DNA of 7,661 nucleotides from Methanomicrobiales archaeon (GTDB lineage Archaea > Halobacteriota > Methanomicrobia > Methanomicrobiales > Methanoculleaceae). A program made the position numbers and the translations under genes. Where the stretch lies: NCBI GenBank assembly GCA_012510295.1, contig JAAZID010000397.1, positions 1 through 7,661 on the forward strand, written 5' to 3'. This document shows positions 1-6,546 of the stretch, piece after piece; position 1 is the first letter of the stretch, and each line of letters starts with the position of its first letter. The notes under the pieces are model-generated. The model did not search any database. It was not told where the DNA came from and worked only from the letters and a program-made list of their open reading frames with translations.

Positions 1-125
1 TCGTTCCGGGCAAGCCCGCGAAGGACGGCCGAGAGTTGTTTTTCATCGACGTTTAACACAAAGCCTTTCTCTTTCGCGTACTGCTTTACCCTGTTACGCA
101 TTTCTTCAATTCCTTCTTCGGTCAT
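1..125 (-). CDS. Ferredoxin-thioredoxin reductase catalytic (beta) subunit-like protein, N-terminal part only
   Basis: The gene reads in from the ATG at 125-123 and runs off the window edge after 41 codons. The visible protein starts MTEEGIEEMRNRVKQYAKEK and continues with G-F-V-L-N-V-D, then L-S-A-V-L-R-G-L-A-R-N. This matches the N-terminal pattern of the FTR catalytic-subunit family as I know it (a charged helix, then Gly-aromatic-x-Leu-Asn, then a Gly-Leu-x-x-Asn helix before the cluster cysteines). The CPC/CHC motifs that bind the [4Fe-4S] cluster lie outside the window, so the assignment is inferred. Family members reduce thioredoxin-like partners with electrons from ferredoxin in the cytoplasm. 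A clear Shine-Dalgarno AGGAG (133-137) sits 7 nt before the ATG and fixes the start. The gene is probably transcribed alone, because a 202-nt gap with its own promoter-like element separates it from purC. A different small protein with this N-terminus cannot be excluded. Confidence 0.6.
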   Translation of the reverse strand, partial: MTEEGIEEMRNRVKQYAKEKGFVLNVDEKQLSAVLRGLARN

Positions 126-178
126 AACAAAACTCCTGTTCTGTGGGGTCTCCGGGGCCCGTGCATTCTGGTATGGAG

Positions 179-200
179 AACCCCGGGGTTAAAGATTTTG
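179..200 (-). promoter_or_regulatory. Putative BRE/TATA element plus 12-bp palindrome upstream of the FTR-like gene
   Basis: Read on the minus strand, CAAAATCTTTAACC (200-187) resembles a weak archaeal BRE/TATA element. It runs straight into a perfect 12-bp palindrome, AACCCCGGGGTT (179-190), lying where RNA polymerase would sit between TATA box and start site. The ATG is about 60 nt further on, leaving room for a leader of roughly 35 nt with the AGGAG ribosome site. The TATA match is poor, so this is tentative. Apart from this element and a short inverted repeat, gggtcc/ggaccc at 260-273, I see nothing in the 126-327 spacer. Confidence 0.35.
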
Positions 201-327
201 ACGCATCCCTCCCGCCCATCCTCCAGGCATGGGGCAACTCGCCTCACCGGGAGGGAAAGGGGTCCCCGGACCCTGGGCCACCTCTTCTCGCGCCGCCATC
301 CCGGTGGATGGACGGGTGTATAAGACC

Positions 328-1053
328 CTACACGCGATCGTCCAGGGGCGGCGCGAGTATCCGCTCCGCGACGCCGGCATAGGTCTCCATGACATCCCCC
401 TTACTGAAACGGTAGACGTCTTTATCGAGGGATGCCCCGGTCTCCTTGTCCCAGAGCCGCATCGAGTCCATACTGATCTCATCGCCGACGACGATCTCCC
501 CGTCATGGTGGCCGAACTCGAGTTTGAAGTCGACCAGGGTGATGCCGCGCTGATCAAGGTACTCCCGGAGCACCTCGTTTACCGCGAGCGCCATCGCCTT
601 GATCTGGTCGAGCTCCTCGGGTGTGGCAAGACCGAGGGCGTATATCAGGTCATCGTTCAGCATAGGGTCGTGGCGCTCATCGCTCTTGTAGTCGATGACG
701 ATCACCGGCGGGTCGAGCGGTTCACCTTCGCAGAACGGGTAGCGGTGCACGACCGACCCGGCCGCGATGTTCCTGACGATCACCTCGAGGGGGAACATCG
801 TAAGCCTCCGCACCGCGATCGTCGCGGGCTCAAGACCCGCGAGGTAGTGTGTCCCGATCCCGTTCTCCTCCAGGAGCCTGAAGAGGAACGAAGAGACCTC
901 TGCGTTGTATCTCCCCTTGCCGCCCAGGGTATCTTTCTTCTCACCGTCAAAAGCCGTGATATCGTCCCGGAACTTTACGATGTACACTTCCGGATCGTCG
1001 GTGCGATAGACGGATTTAGCCTTCCCCGCGTAGAGGAGGTCAACCTGTTTCAT
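328..1053 (-). CDS. purC: Phosphoribosylaminoimidazole-succinocarboxamide synthase (SAICAR synthetase)
   Basis: PurC joins CAIR and L-aspartate using ATP to make SAICAR in purine synthesis, in the cytoplasm. The 241-residue protein has the usual length and motifs of stand-alone PurC: LLYAGKAKSVY (residues 6-16, nucleotide-binding strand and Gly loop), the KKDTLGGKGRYN region (39-50), VRNIAAGS (93-100), VDFKLEFG (174-181) and DEISMDSMRLWD (191-202). The family usually has DEISPD; here the proline is Met195, a mild oddity. I chose the ATG at 1053 rather than the in-frame TTG at 1059, because AGGAG (1062-1066) is 8 nt from the ATG but only 2 nt from the TTG. The start lies inside the end of cofG (14-nt overlap), which suggests translational coupling. 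It is the last gene of the operon that starts at 3967. No strong terminator follows. Confidence 0.96.
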   Translation of the reverse strand: MKQVDLLYAGKAKSVYRTDDPEVYIVKFRDDITAFDGEKKDTLGGKGRYNAEVSSFLFRLLEENGIGTHYLAGLEPATIAVRRLTMFPLEVIVRNIAAGSVVHRYPFCEGEPLDPPVIVIDYKSDERHDPMLNDDLIYALGLATPEELDQIKAMALAVNEVLREYLDQRGITLVDFKLEFGHHDGEIVVGDEISMDSMRLWDKETGASLDKDVYRFSKGDVMETYAGVAERILAPPLDDRV

Positions 1054-2068
1054 GGTCAAATCTCCTGGTTGATGTTGATCGGGATCGGTGATGATAGTTA
1101 TCGATCCTCTCCGAGAGATCCCTGATCAGGGGCTCGAGGAGGGGAGAGTACCAGCCTTTCTCGATGTACTGCGGGTGGATACAGAGGCGCTCCCGCAGTT
1201 CGGCATCCCCGACCACCCTCTTCAGCTCCTCAAGCTGGGGCCAGGGGCGCTCGGGGTTGACATAATCGATGGTGAGCGGGGAGATCCCGCCGAGGTCGTC
1301 CACGCCGCACCCGATCATGTGGGAGGCATCGGCGAGGTTCGGCGGTATCTGCACCGAGACATCGGGGGGGAGGATATCGCGGGCGAGGGTTATCGTCGCA
1401 CAGAGTTCATCCGTCCCGGGGGTCGGCATCCTCTCCATCGACGTCCCGGGTTTCGGGCGGAAGTTCTGCACGATGACCTCCTGGATATGACCGTACCGCT
1501 CATGAAGATCCCGGATGACCCCGAGCGACTCTTCCCGGTCATCCATCGTCTCACCGATCCCGACCAGGATCCCGGTCGTGAACGGTATCGAGAGTTTACC
1601 GGCGTTCTCGATCATATCGATCCGGACGGCCGGGTCCTTCCCGGGAGAGAGCCTGTGCGCCGCGACATCCGCCGTCGTCTCAAGCATCAGCCCCATGCTC
1701 GCGTTCACCTCCCGGAACCGGTCGAGCTCCTGGTAGGAGAGGATGCCGGCGTTGGTGTGCGGCAGAAGACCGAGGCGTATGACATCGAGTGAGAGGTCGT
1801 AGAGGTAATCGAGTATATCGGAATAACCGATCCTCTCAAGCATGGGAGTAAACCCGGGGACCACGCCCGGGCGCTCACCGAAGGTGAAGAGCGCCTCGGT
1901 ACAGCCGAGGTCTGCGCTCACCTTCAGGGTGCGGAGCACCTCATCGGGGGGCATGATGCACCCCTCCGCGACCGGGGTCCGGAAACAGCAGTAACCACAG
2001 TGGTTTGCGCAGACTGTCGTTAAGGGGAGGAATGCGTTCCTTGAATAGGTTATCGCGCGCCGGTGCAT
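1040..2068 (-). CDS. cofG: 7,8-didemethyl-8-hydroxy-5-deazariboflavin (FO) synthase subunit 1, radical SAM enzyme
   Basis: CofG is the radical SAM half of FO synthase. It closes the deazaflavin ring on the tyrosine-derived adduct supplied by CofH, giving FO, the chromophore of coenzyme F420 on which methanogenesis depends. With the start at 2068 the protein has 342 residues, near the family norm. The cluster-binding motif CxxxCxYC is C20-A-N-H-C24-G-Y-C27, directly after ITYSRNAFLPLTTV. Further CofG-like stretches are EALFTFGERP, GLLPHTNAGILS, VIVQNFRPKPGT and IPPNLAD. The frame stays open upstream to 2254, but that 62-residue extension is Pro/Arg-rich, overlaps the preceding gene by 130 nt and looks noncoding. 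The ribosome site for 2068 is unclear: a G-rich GGGGGTG lies about 14 nt upstream. CofH is not in this window. The last codons overlap purC. Confidence 0.95.
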   Translation of the reverse strand: MHRRAITYSRNAFLPLTTVCANHCGYCCFRTPVAEGCIMPPDEVLRTLKVSADLGCTEALFTFGERPGVVPGFTPMLERIGYSDILDYLYDLSLDVIRLGLLPHTNAGILSYQELDRFREVNASMGLMLETTADVAAHRLSPGKDPAVRIDMIENAGKLSIPFTTGILVGIGETMDDREESLGVIRDLHERYGHIQEVIVQNFRPKPGTSMERMPTPGTDELCATITLARDILPPDVSVQIPPNLADASHMIGCGVDDLGGISPLTIDYVNPERPWPQLEELKRVVGDAELRERLCIHPQYIEKGWYSPLLEPLIRDLSERIDNYHHRSRSTSTRRFDHETG

Positions 2069-2105
2069 GGATAGTATGTCTGCACCCCCACACTTGAAGG
2101 TTGGG

Positions 2106-2126
2106 AGAGGCGGTGCGCCGCCCTCT
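2106..2126 (-). other. Small intercistronic hairpin between the nifD-like gene and cofG
   Basis: On the minus strand AGAGGGCGG and CCGCCTCT can pair around a CGCA loop, with one bulged G. The stem covers part of the stop codon of the upstream gene and lies about 38 nt before the cofG start. No T-run follows, so it is more likely a processing, stability or translation element than a terminator. It is the only notable structure in the 56-nt gap, which otherwise holds the cofG ribosome-binding region. Confidence 0.4.
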
Positions 2127-3189
2127 ACCCACGGATCAGGATCCGCCAGCCATGGAGCATCCGCCGGAGCCCCGCCGTCCCGACCGGCGAGGGGTACGGG
2201 AACGGCACAAAGACCCCGTCCGGGGCGACCGTGAGGTCGAGGGCCCGGGCGCACTCGGCACAGACGGTCTCTGCCACCGGGTCGGCGCCGAGCATGGGGT
2301 GCGCCGTCTGAAAAGAGACCTGACTCCCTGCCATGTCGCGAAACCTCTCAAGCATCTCCTCCTGGTAGGCGCGCTCATCCGCGATGGCGCCGGAGGCATC
2401 GATGCCGCATGCACGCCCCACATCCTCAAGGAAACGGCATGTCCCCGAGAGCCCGGTCGGAAACGAGTCCACAAAGGGCGTGCCAAACCGCTCCTGGAGG
2501 TCTTCGCCGACGGCCTGCAGTGCCGGCTCCCTGAGGATGTTTACGGTAGCAGACCCGAGGCGAGCGAGGTCGTGCGTGCTGAGACCCCGCACGAACCTGA
2601 GGTTGATCGTGATCCCGAGCCGGCCGATGAGGCGTGCGATCTCGGCCGCGTTCTCATCGACGTCATACTCCAGGTTCTTCTCCCCGATCAGGTTTGCCGA
2701 GAGACCGGGTTTGCCCTTCCCCGGTCCGGCGAGCGATGCCACCGATAAGAGGGCGTTTTTGATCCCGGTATCAAAGACCCCGCCGAGGAACCCCGCGGTC
2801 GGCACGGCGATCACCGGGACGCTTCGAGGTTTTGCACAGACTGCCTCGGTATCATCCCCTATCGTCTCAACGATGCAGGTCGAGAGGACGAAGATCGAGG
2901 CCGGGGCCGGGGAGAGCGAGAGCGCCCGTGCAATGGTCGCCTCAAGAGCCTCTTCGCCACCGAATATGATGTCGTTCTCTGTAAGGTTGGTGGAGAGGAG
3001 GCGGGGGATCTCGAACCGGTCGCTTGCGAGCAGGGTGGCGTGGAGGAGGGAGAAGTTGTGGTGCGCACACCCCGCAGGGCCGTGGATGATGCAGACCGCG
3101 TCCCGTACCTCCGTGAGCACCGAGAGCGCTCCGGTCAGGGTGCACCCCTCAAACCTGGACGAATTCAAAGGCGAAGGACTCGAGTTCAT
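2125..3189 (-). CDS. Nitrogenase component 1-like protein (NifD/NifE-like, unassigned function)
   Basis: This is a 354-residue member of the nitrogenase component 1 fold. Three cysteines stand where NifD holds its P-cluster: Cys16 ([11 protein letters not shown]), Cys41 (HGPAGC) and Cys105 ([12 protein letters not shown]). Their spacings of 25 and 64 are almost those of NifD (26 and 66). Further family features are ENDIIFGG (71-78) and [10 protein letters not shown] (243-254). By my eye alignment Arg220 replaces the FeMo-cofactor ligand Cys275, and no histidine matches His442 near the C-terminus. The protein probably reduces some other substrate with electrons from its NifH-like neighbour. 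There is no NifK/NifN partner, so a homodimer is likely. CfbD (F430 synthesis) is the best-known methanogen relative, but the N-terminal motifs here are more NifD/NifE-like. The ATG at 3189 overlaps the upstream gene by 41 nt; an in-frame TTG at 3168 is also possible. The frame is open up to 3291, but that part looks noncoding. Confidence 0.85.
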   Translation of the reverse strand: MNSSPSPLNSSRFEGCTLTGALSVLTEVRDAVCIIHGPAGCAHHNFSLLHATLLASDRFEIPRLLSTNLTENDIIFGGEEALEATIARALSLSPAPASIFVLSTCIVETIGDDTEAVCAKPRSVPVIAVPTAGFLGGVFDTGIKNALLSVASLAGPGKGKPGLSANLIGEKNLEYDVDENAAEIARLIGRLGITINLRFVRGLSTHDLARLGSATVNILREPALQAVGEDLQERFGTPFVDSFPTGLSGTCRFLEDVGRACGIDASGAIADERAYQEEMLERFRDMAGSQVSFQTAHPMLGADPVAETVCAECARALDLTVAPDGVFVPFPYPSPVGTAGLRRMLHGWRILIRG

Positions 3190-3967
3190 CCATCTCAAGG
3201 GGGGTTGGGAGGCTCGTCTCCTGGTTCCCGTAGACCGTGCGCCCCAGTTCCCGGTAGACCGCTGCCTGGTCTGATTCTGGAGCGTACTCAACGACCGTCT
3301 GCCTGTTCAGCTCGGCGACCTGGACGTCCCGGGACCGGGGGATGTAGGAGATGAGCCGGGAGTTGATCCGGCGGGCGAACTCTGCCACCATCTCCTCCTC
3401 CCCCTCGATGTTCTTTGCGTTGCAGATGACGCCTCCGAGCGTGCACCTGCTCCGTGCCCGGCGCGAGAGGCGGGCGATGGCCTTTGCGATGTTGTTTGCC
3501 GCGTAGATCGACATCAGTTCCCCGGAGGTGACCAGGTAGATCTCCTGCGCGTAGCCTTCGCGCATAGGCATGGCAAACCCGCCGCAGACGACATCCCCGA
3601 GGACATCGTAGACGATCACGTCTCCCTTGAGGGCACCCAGGCGCTCAAGGAGCTGGAACGTCGCGATGATGCCCCGGCCGGCGCATCCGATGCCGGGCTC
3701 AGGTCCGCCCGCCTCAACACATCGCACCCCCGAAAAACCCCGGTAGACCACATCATCGACGGCTATGTTCTCATCCCCGTGTTCCCTGATGAGGTCGAGC
3801 ACCGTCGGGATCCATGTCCCGTGCATCAGCATGCGGGTGCTGTCGTGCTTCGGATCGCAGCCGATCTGCAGGATATCAAGCCCATCCTCCGCAAGAGCTG
3901 CCGAGAGGTTTGCCGCAGTAGTGGATTTCCCGATTCCACCCTTCCCGTAGAGGGCGATCTGTTTCAT
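3149..3967 (-). CDS. Nitrogenase iron protein-like ATPase (NifH/CfbC/BchL family)
   Basis: A 272-residue P-loop ATPase of the type that passes single electrons from a [4Fe-4S] cluster, held between two subunits, to a component 1 protein during ATP hydrolysis. The Walker A/deviant loop is [10 protein letters not shown] (7-16). CDPKHDST (37-44) is the switch I region, [13 protein letters not shown] (87-99) carries cluster ligand Cys95 and Arg98 (the residue ADP-ribosylated in true NifH), and [14 protein letters not shown] (121-134) carries switch II and ligand Cys128. [13 protein letters not shown] follows as in NifH. All catalytic and cluster residues are intact. It is the first gene of the operon and overlaps the nifD-like gene by 41 nt, so it surely serves that protein. 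The ATG at 3967 fits the family N-terminus exactly; only a weak ribosome site precedes it. CfbC is the main alternative identity. True NifH is unlikely because no nifD/nifK/nifE/nifN set follows. Confidence 0.9.
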   Translation of the reverse strand: MKQIALYGKGGIGKSTTAANLSAALAEDGLDILQIGCDPKHDSTRMLMHGTWIPTVLDLIREHGDENIAVDDVVYRGFSGVRCVEAGGPEPGIGCAGRGIIATFQLLERLGALKGDVIVYDVLGDVVCGGFAMPMREGYAQEIYLVTSGELMSIYAANNIAKAIARLSRRARSRCTLGGVICNAKNIEGEEEMVAEFARRINSRLISYIPRSRDVQVAELNRQTVVEYAPESDQAAVYRELGRTVYGNQETSLPTPLEMDELESFAFEFVQV

Positions 3968-4027
3968 TGTCTTTAACTATGCGCCTGCATGGGTAATTAG
4001 GTGTCGGATGGGGTTCGCAGAAGGTGA

Positions 4028-4042
4028 CTATATATTTCTTTC
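4028..4042 (-). promoter_or_regulatory. BRE/TATA promoter of the nifH-like/nifD-like/cofG/purC operon
   Basis: Minus-strand GAAAGAAATATATAG is a textbook archaeal purine-rich BRE followed by a TATA box. The expected start site about 25 nt downstream falls near 4004, giving a leader of about 37 nt before the ATG at 3967. No other good TATA element is seen within the operon, so this probably drives all four genes. Confidence 0.75.
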
Positions 4043-4122
4043 TCTGGAGCGAGAGAGCACTTCTGAAGATGATATTCGACAAATACATGGATAAAATACA
4101 GATATCTAGCAAAATATTGATT

Positions 4123-4134
4123 ATAACGTGTTAT
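4123..4134. promoter_or_regulatory. Candidate operator: inverted repeat ATAAC-GT-GTTAT
   Basis: Two perfect 5-bp arms flank a GT centre in the AT-rich middle of the divergent intergenic region. The repeat abuts the TATA-like sequence of the plus-strand gene and lies about 85 bp upstream of the TATA box of the minus-strand operon. It could bind a dimeric regulator. In such AT-rich DNA a chance repeat of this size is quite possible. Confidence 0.3.
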
Positions 4135-4156
4135 TTATTTATAGAAAAGCATATAT
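4134..4156 (+). promoter_or_regulatory. Promoter region of the exported-protein gene, two overlapping TATA-like elements
   Basis: TTTATTTATA (4134-4143) and GAAAAGC followed by ATATAT (4145-4156) are both plausible archaeal BRE/TATA elements. The first would start transcription near 4167 and leave room for the GAGG ribosome site (4184-4187). The second would start near 4178 and give a leader of only about 20 nt. I cannot tell which is used. Confidence 0.5.
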
Positions 4157-4198
4157 CTCCCACTTAGAAACTCTTGTGAAACAGAGGAAGAGCGAACC

Positions 4199-4819
4199 AT
4201 GGACCCAGGATTTCGATCACGGTTGATTGCGGCGATCATTTTCCTGATCGTCGTCTGTTCGGCCTTCTCGGTGAGCCCGGTCGCCGGATTCCATCTGGAG
4301 AACAGAGATGGAAACAGCGCCGAGGCAACACTCGCAGAAGCCCTGGTGCTCCAGCAGAGCACCAAGATCAGGAGTGAGTACATGGAGAACCTCACCGTCT
4401 ACATCGACAGCGAAAACGAGGTATTCGATGAGGCGCGTGGGCGCAAAAACCTGCTCGGCCTCTACGTCCCGGAGGAGAACGCCATCTACATCCGCTCGGA
4501 CCAACACCCTGAGCAGGCTGATGACGTCTTTGCCGAACAGGTAGGCTATCGGGTTTACCACTCCATGGGATTTCGAGAGAGCGCGGTCTTTGCATCTCTC
4601 GTAGCAGACCCCGGGCCATACCTCTCGAATGTCAGCGTCCCGGATGATGAGGAGAGAGAGGCGGCGGTCTTCGCCGGCGCTTTCATGCTCTACCACATCA
4701 CCCCCAACCGTCTGGAAGAGGATTCTCCTGAGATCTACGCCTACATGGACCTGCTCGCAAAGAACGGCGGGGACCGCGCGATGGTGGATGAACTCTACGC
4801 ACCTGACCGGCCGGAATAA
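4199..4819 (+). CDS. Exported protein, possibly a zinc-less ImmA/IrrE-like metallopeptidase fold
   Basis: A 206-residue protein I cannot name. The N-terminus looks like a signal peptide or anchor: Arg6 and Arg8, a hydrophobic stretch 9-23 and a possible cleavage site around SPVAG (26-30). The rest is acidic and probably faces outside. The layout recalls ImmA/IrrE-type zinc peptidases: a paired strand GLYVPEENAIYIRSD (87-101), then DDVFAEQVGYRVYHSMGF (108-125) where HExxH is expected, then EREAAVFAGAFMLY (152-165) resembling the conserved E-x-x-A-x-x-F-A-x-x-L helix. Ala112 and Tyr117 stand in place of both zinc-binding histidines while Glu113 remains, so the protein would lack activity if the fold is right. 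This is inference from pattern only. The start is backed by GAGG 11 nt upstream and an AT-rich promoter. It stands alone, divergent from the nitrogenase-like operon; shared regulation is possible but not shown. Confidence 0.8.
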   Translation: MDPGFRSRLIAAIIFLIVVCSAFSVSPVAGFHLENRDGNSAEATLAEALVLQQSTKIRSEYMENLTVYIDSENEVFDEARGRKNLLGLYVPEENAIYIRSDQHPEQADDVFAEQVGYRVYHSMGFRESAVFASLVADPGPYLSNVSVPDDEEREAAVFAGAFMLYHITPNRLEEDSPEIYAYMDLLAKNGGDRAMVDELYAPDRPE

Positions 4820-4827
4820 ATCCGGAA

Positions 4828-4840
4828 CCTTACTCTTTTC
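4828..4840 (+). terminator. Possible pyrimidine-rich terminator of the exported-protein gene
   Basis: CCTTACTCTTTTC starts 8 nt after the stop codon. Archaeal transcription often ends on short T-rich tracts without a hairpin. The tract is short, so the call is weak. Confidence 0.3.
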
Positions 4841-4969
4841 GGGGATGCGGCTATCCCGTAGGCACCGGCACCCTGCACCCACCCGTGCGGAGGCCGGCGG
4901 GGGGTTTTGCGCCATCATACAGATGCGAAAGCAACCTCACGGATAGGGAGGTGCCCCGGCAATCCCCCG

Positions 4970-5002
4970 CCCCGGTGGGTCGGCAGAAAGGCCGGCCCGG
5001 GG
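4970..5002. repeat. GC-rich imperfect hairpin in the spacer between convergent genes
   Basis: CCCCGG (4970-4975) pairs with CCGGGG (4997-5002), and CGGC (4981-4984) pairs with GCCG (4991-4994) around an AGAAAG loop, with an internal bulge. It lies between the ends of the plus-strand exported-protein gene and the minus-strand trkH, so it may help end transcription from either side. No T-run adjoins it. The rest of the 4820-5064 spacer holds nothing I recognise. Confidence 0.35.
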
Positions 5003-5064
5003 AGTTGGCCCCGATTATATCCTTCACCGGCATCTCCCCATACACCGCCCGGCCGGCAACTCCT

Positions 5065-6519
5065 TCAGACCCGCCTGAATATCCCCATGAAGAGCATGAT
5101 CACCGGGATGACCTCGAGACGCCCGATCCACATGACCATGATGAAGAGGATCTTCGCCGGACCATCCATATCGGGCGAGACAAACCCTGTGGTCATACCA
5201 TTGTTACACGCAGCAGAGACGACATCGAAGATCACGCTACTCGAGTCGAACGGTGTCGGCTGCAGGTGCATCACGAGCACCGTGCCGATGAAGATCATCA
5301 GGAAGTAGAGCATGATGACCAGCATGTTCCGGGAGACCTCAAGCTCGGCGACATTCTTCGGGATCACCCGCCCCTCATACCTGAAGGGCACGATCACCTT
5401 CCCCGAGACAAACATCCGCCGGAACCACCAGAGCAGGCTCTGAAACCCGAGGACCACCCGGGAGAGTTTGATACCCCCGGCGGTGCTCCCCGATGCGCCG
5501 CCGATCGCGATCAGCATCGAGAGGAAGAGGACCGTCACGCTCGCCCACTCGCCCGGTGCAGCGGTCTGAAACCCGGTGCTGGTGACCGCGGCGGCCGACA
5601 TGAAGAGTCCCTGGCGGACGGCGGTGACGATATCGATCCCGCTGAGCGTGATGAGATCCCAGGTTATCACAAGGATCCCGAGCGCGACGAGTGTGAAGAG
5701 GAGACGGGCCTGCTGATCGTCGAAGAACCGCACCTCCCTCCGGCGGTAGAGGATGTAATAGAGTTTGAACGGCAGGGCCCCGGCGATCATGACCGGGACG
5801 ATGAGGACTTCTAAGAACGGGTTGTTGTAGAAAGGAATACCCCCTGAGCGGACCGAGAACCCGCCGGTGGAGATCGCGGTGAGTGCAATATTCACCGCAT
5901 CCCAGAGGGGTACCCCGGAGAGGAGGATCAGGCCGATCGATGCAGCGGTCAGAACCAGGTAGATCTTCCACATCTCAAGGCCCGTCGCAACAGCGCTCGG
6001 CATCAGCGCCTCCGAGCGCCCCTCTGACCGGTAGAGGCGGAACTGAGTCAGCCCCGTTCTTGATGCCATCGCGACGGTGAAGGCGACGATCCCGATACCG
6101 CCGAGCCACTGCATCAGCGATCGCCAGAAGAGGAGCGTCCGGGGCAGGTCCTCGATTGACCGCATCATGGTCATGCCGGTATCGGTCCATCCCGACATCG
6201 CCTCAAAGACCCCGTCCAGGTACGGGACGCCGAGCCCGAGGGTGAACGGTAAGGCGCTCGCAAGTGCGCAGACGAGCCATATCAGGGCGACGGACATGAG
6301 AGCGGTGGAGAGGTGAGGCTCACGGTCCCGCCGGGGAACCCGGGAGAGCAATGTTCCGAGGAGGAAGAGGGCAGCCGGGACAGAGGCCATGGGGAGGATC
6401 ATATCCCATTCCTGGTAGATCACTGCCACGGCGAGCGGCATCGCTGCGCCGATGCTGATGAACCGGAATATGTTGCCGATATCAGGAGCGATAGTCGAGA
6501 ACTGCTCGATCCTCTCCAT
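5065..6519 (-). CDS. trkH: TrkH/KtrB-type potassium transporter, membrane subunit
   Basis: A 484-residue membrane protein, the usual length of TrkH, forming the K+ pathway through the cytoplasmic membrane. Four pore loops with selectivity-filter glycines are visible: SGWTDTGMT (Gly115), ISTGGF (Gly219), TSTGF (Gly316) and CNNGM (Gly441). GGASGSTAGGIKLSR (340-354) is the conserved loop after the third pore that belongs to the gate, and GRLEVIPV (466-473) is typical of the C-terminal helix. Hydrophobic helices are near 20-36, 40-58, 72-93, 135-152, 184-201, 235-258, 272-292, 325-343, 397-417 and 457-479. TrkH normally pairs with a cytoplasmic TrkA (RCK) protein; none is encoded here. Translation starts at the ATG at 6519, with GGGAG about 11 nt upstream. 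The gene follows phosphoribulokinase after 27 nt, so the two are probably cotranscribed. Confidence 0.93.
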   Translation of the reverse strand: MERIEQFSTIAPDIGNIFRFISIGAAMPLAVAVIYQEWDMILPMASVPAALFLLGTLLSRVPRRDREPHLSTALMSVALIWLVCALASALPFTLGLGVPYLDGVFEAMSGWTDTGMTMMRSIEDLPRTLLFWRSLMQWLGGIGIVAFTVAMASRTGLTQFRLYRSEGRSEALMPSAVATGLEMWKIYLVLTAASIGLILLSGVPLWDAVNIALTAISTGGFSVRSGGIPFYNNPFLEVLIVPVMIAGALPFKLYYILYRRREVRFFDDQQARLLFTLVALGILVITWDLITLSGIDIVTAVRQGLFMSAAAVTSTGFQTAAPGEWASVTVLFLSMLIAIGGASGSTAGGIKLSRVVLGFQSLLWWFRRMFVSGKVIVPFRYEGRVIPKNVAELEVSRNMLVIMLYFLMIFIGTVLVMHLQPTPFDSSSVIFDVVSAACNNGMTTGFVSPDMDGPAKILFIMVMWIGRLEVIPVIMLFMGIFRRV

Positions 6520-6546
6520 CGATAGAGATTCTCCCGGTGCTCTTAT

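Noticed and set aside
229..1125. A 298-codon open frame on the plus strand opposite purC
   Set aside because: It is antisense to a clear purC, and its protein shows no family motif. It follows from the high GC codon use of the real gene. The same holds for the plus-strand frames at 2384-3274, 4885-5814 and 6553-7491.
2069..2254. Upstream extension of cofG to an ATG at 2254
   Set aside because: The extra 62 residues are Pro/Arg-rich and overlap the nifD-like gene by 130 nt, while the conserved CofG sequence begins right after the ATG at 2068.
3190..3291. N-terminal extension of the nifD-like gene to 3291
   Set aside because: This part lies fully inside the nifH-like gene in another frame, and its Arg/Ser-rich translation does not resemble component 1 proteins.
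2125..3967. Firm naming of the pair as cfbC/cfbD or nifH/nifD
   Set aside because: No nifK/E/N or cfbA/B/E neighbour is present. The component 1 motifs do not match my memory of CfbD, and the FeMo-cofactor ligands seem absent. I left the symbols empty.
3876..4112. A 78-codon minus-strand frame entering the start of the nifH-like gene
   Set aside because: It overlaps the strong promoter and the nifH-like start in another frame, has no ribosome site and shows no recognisable motif.
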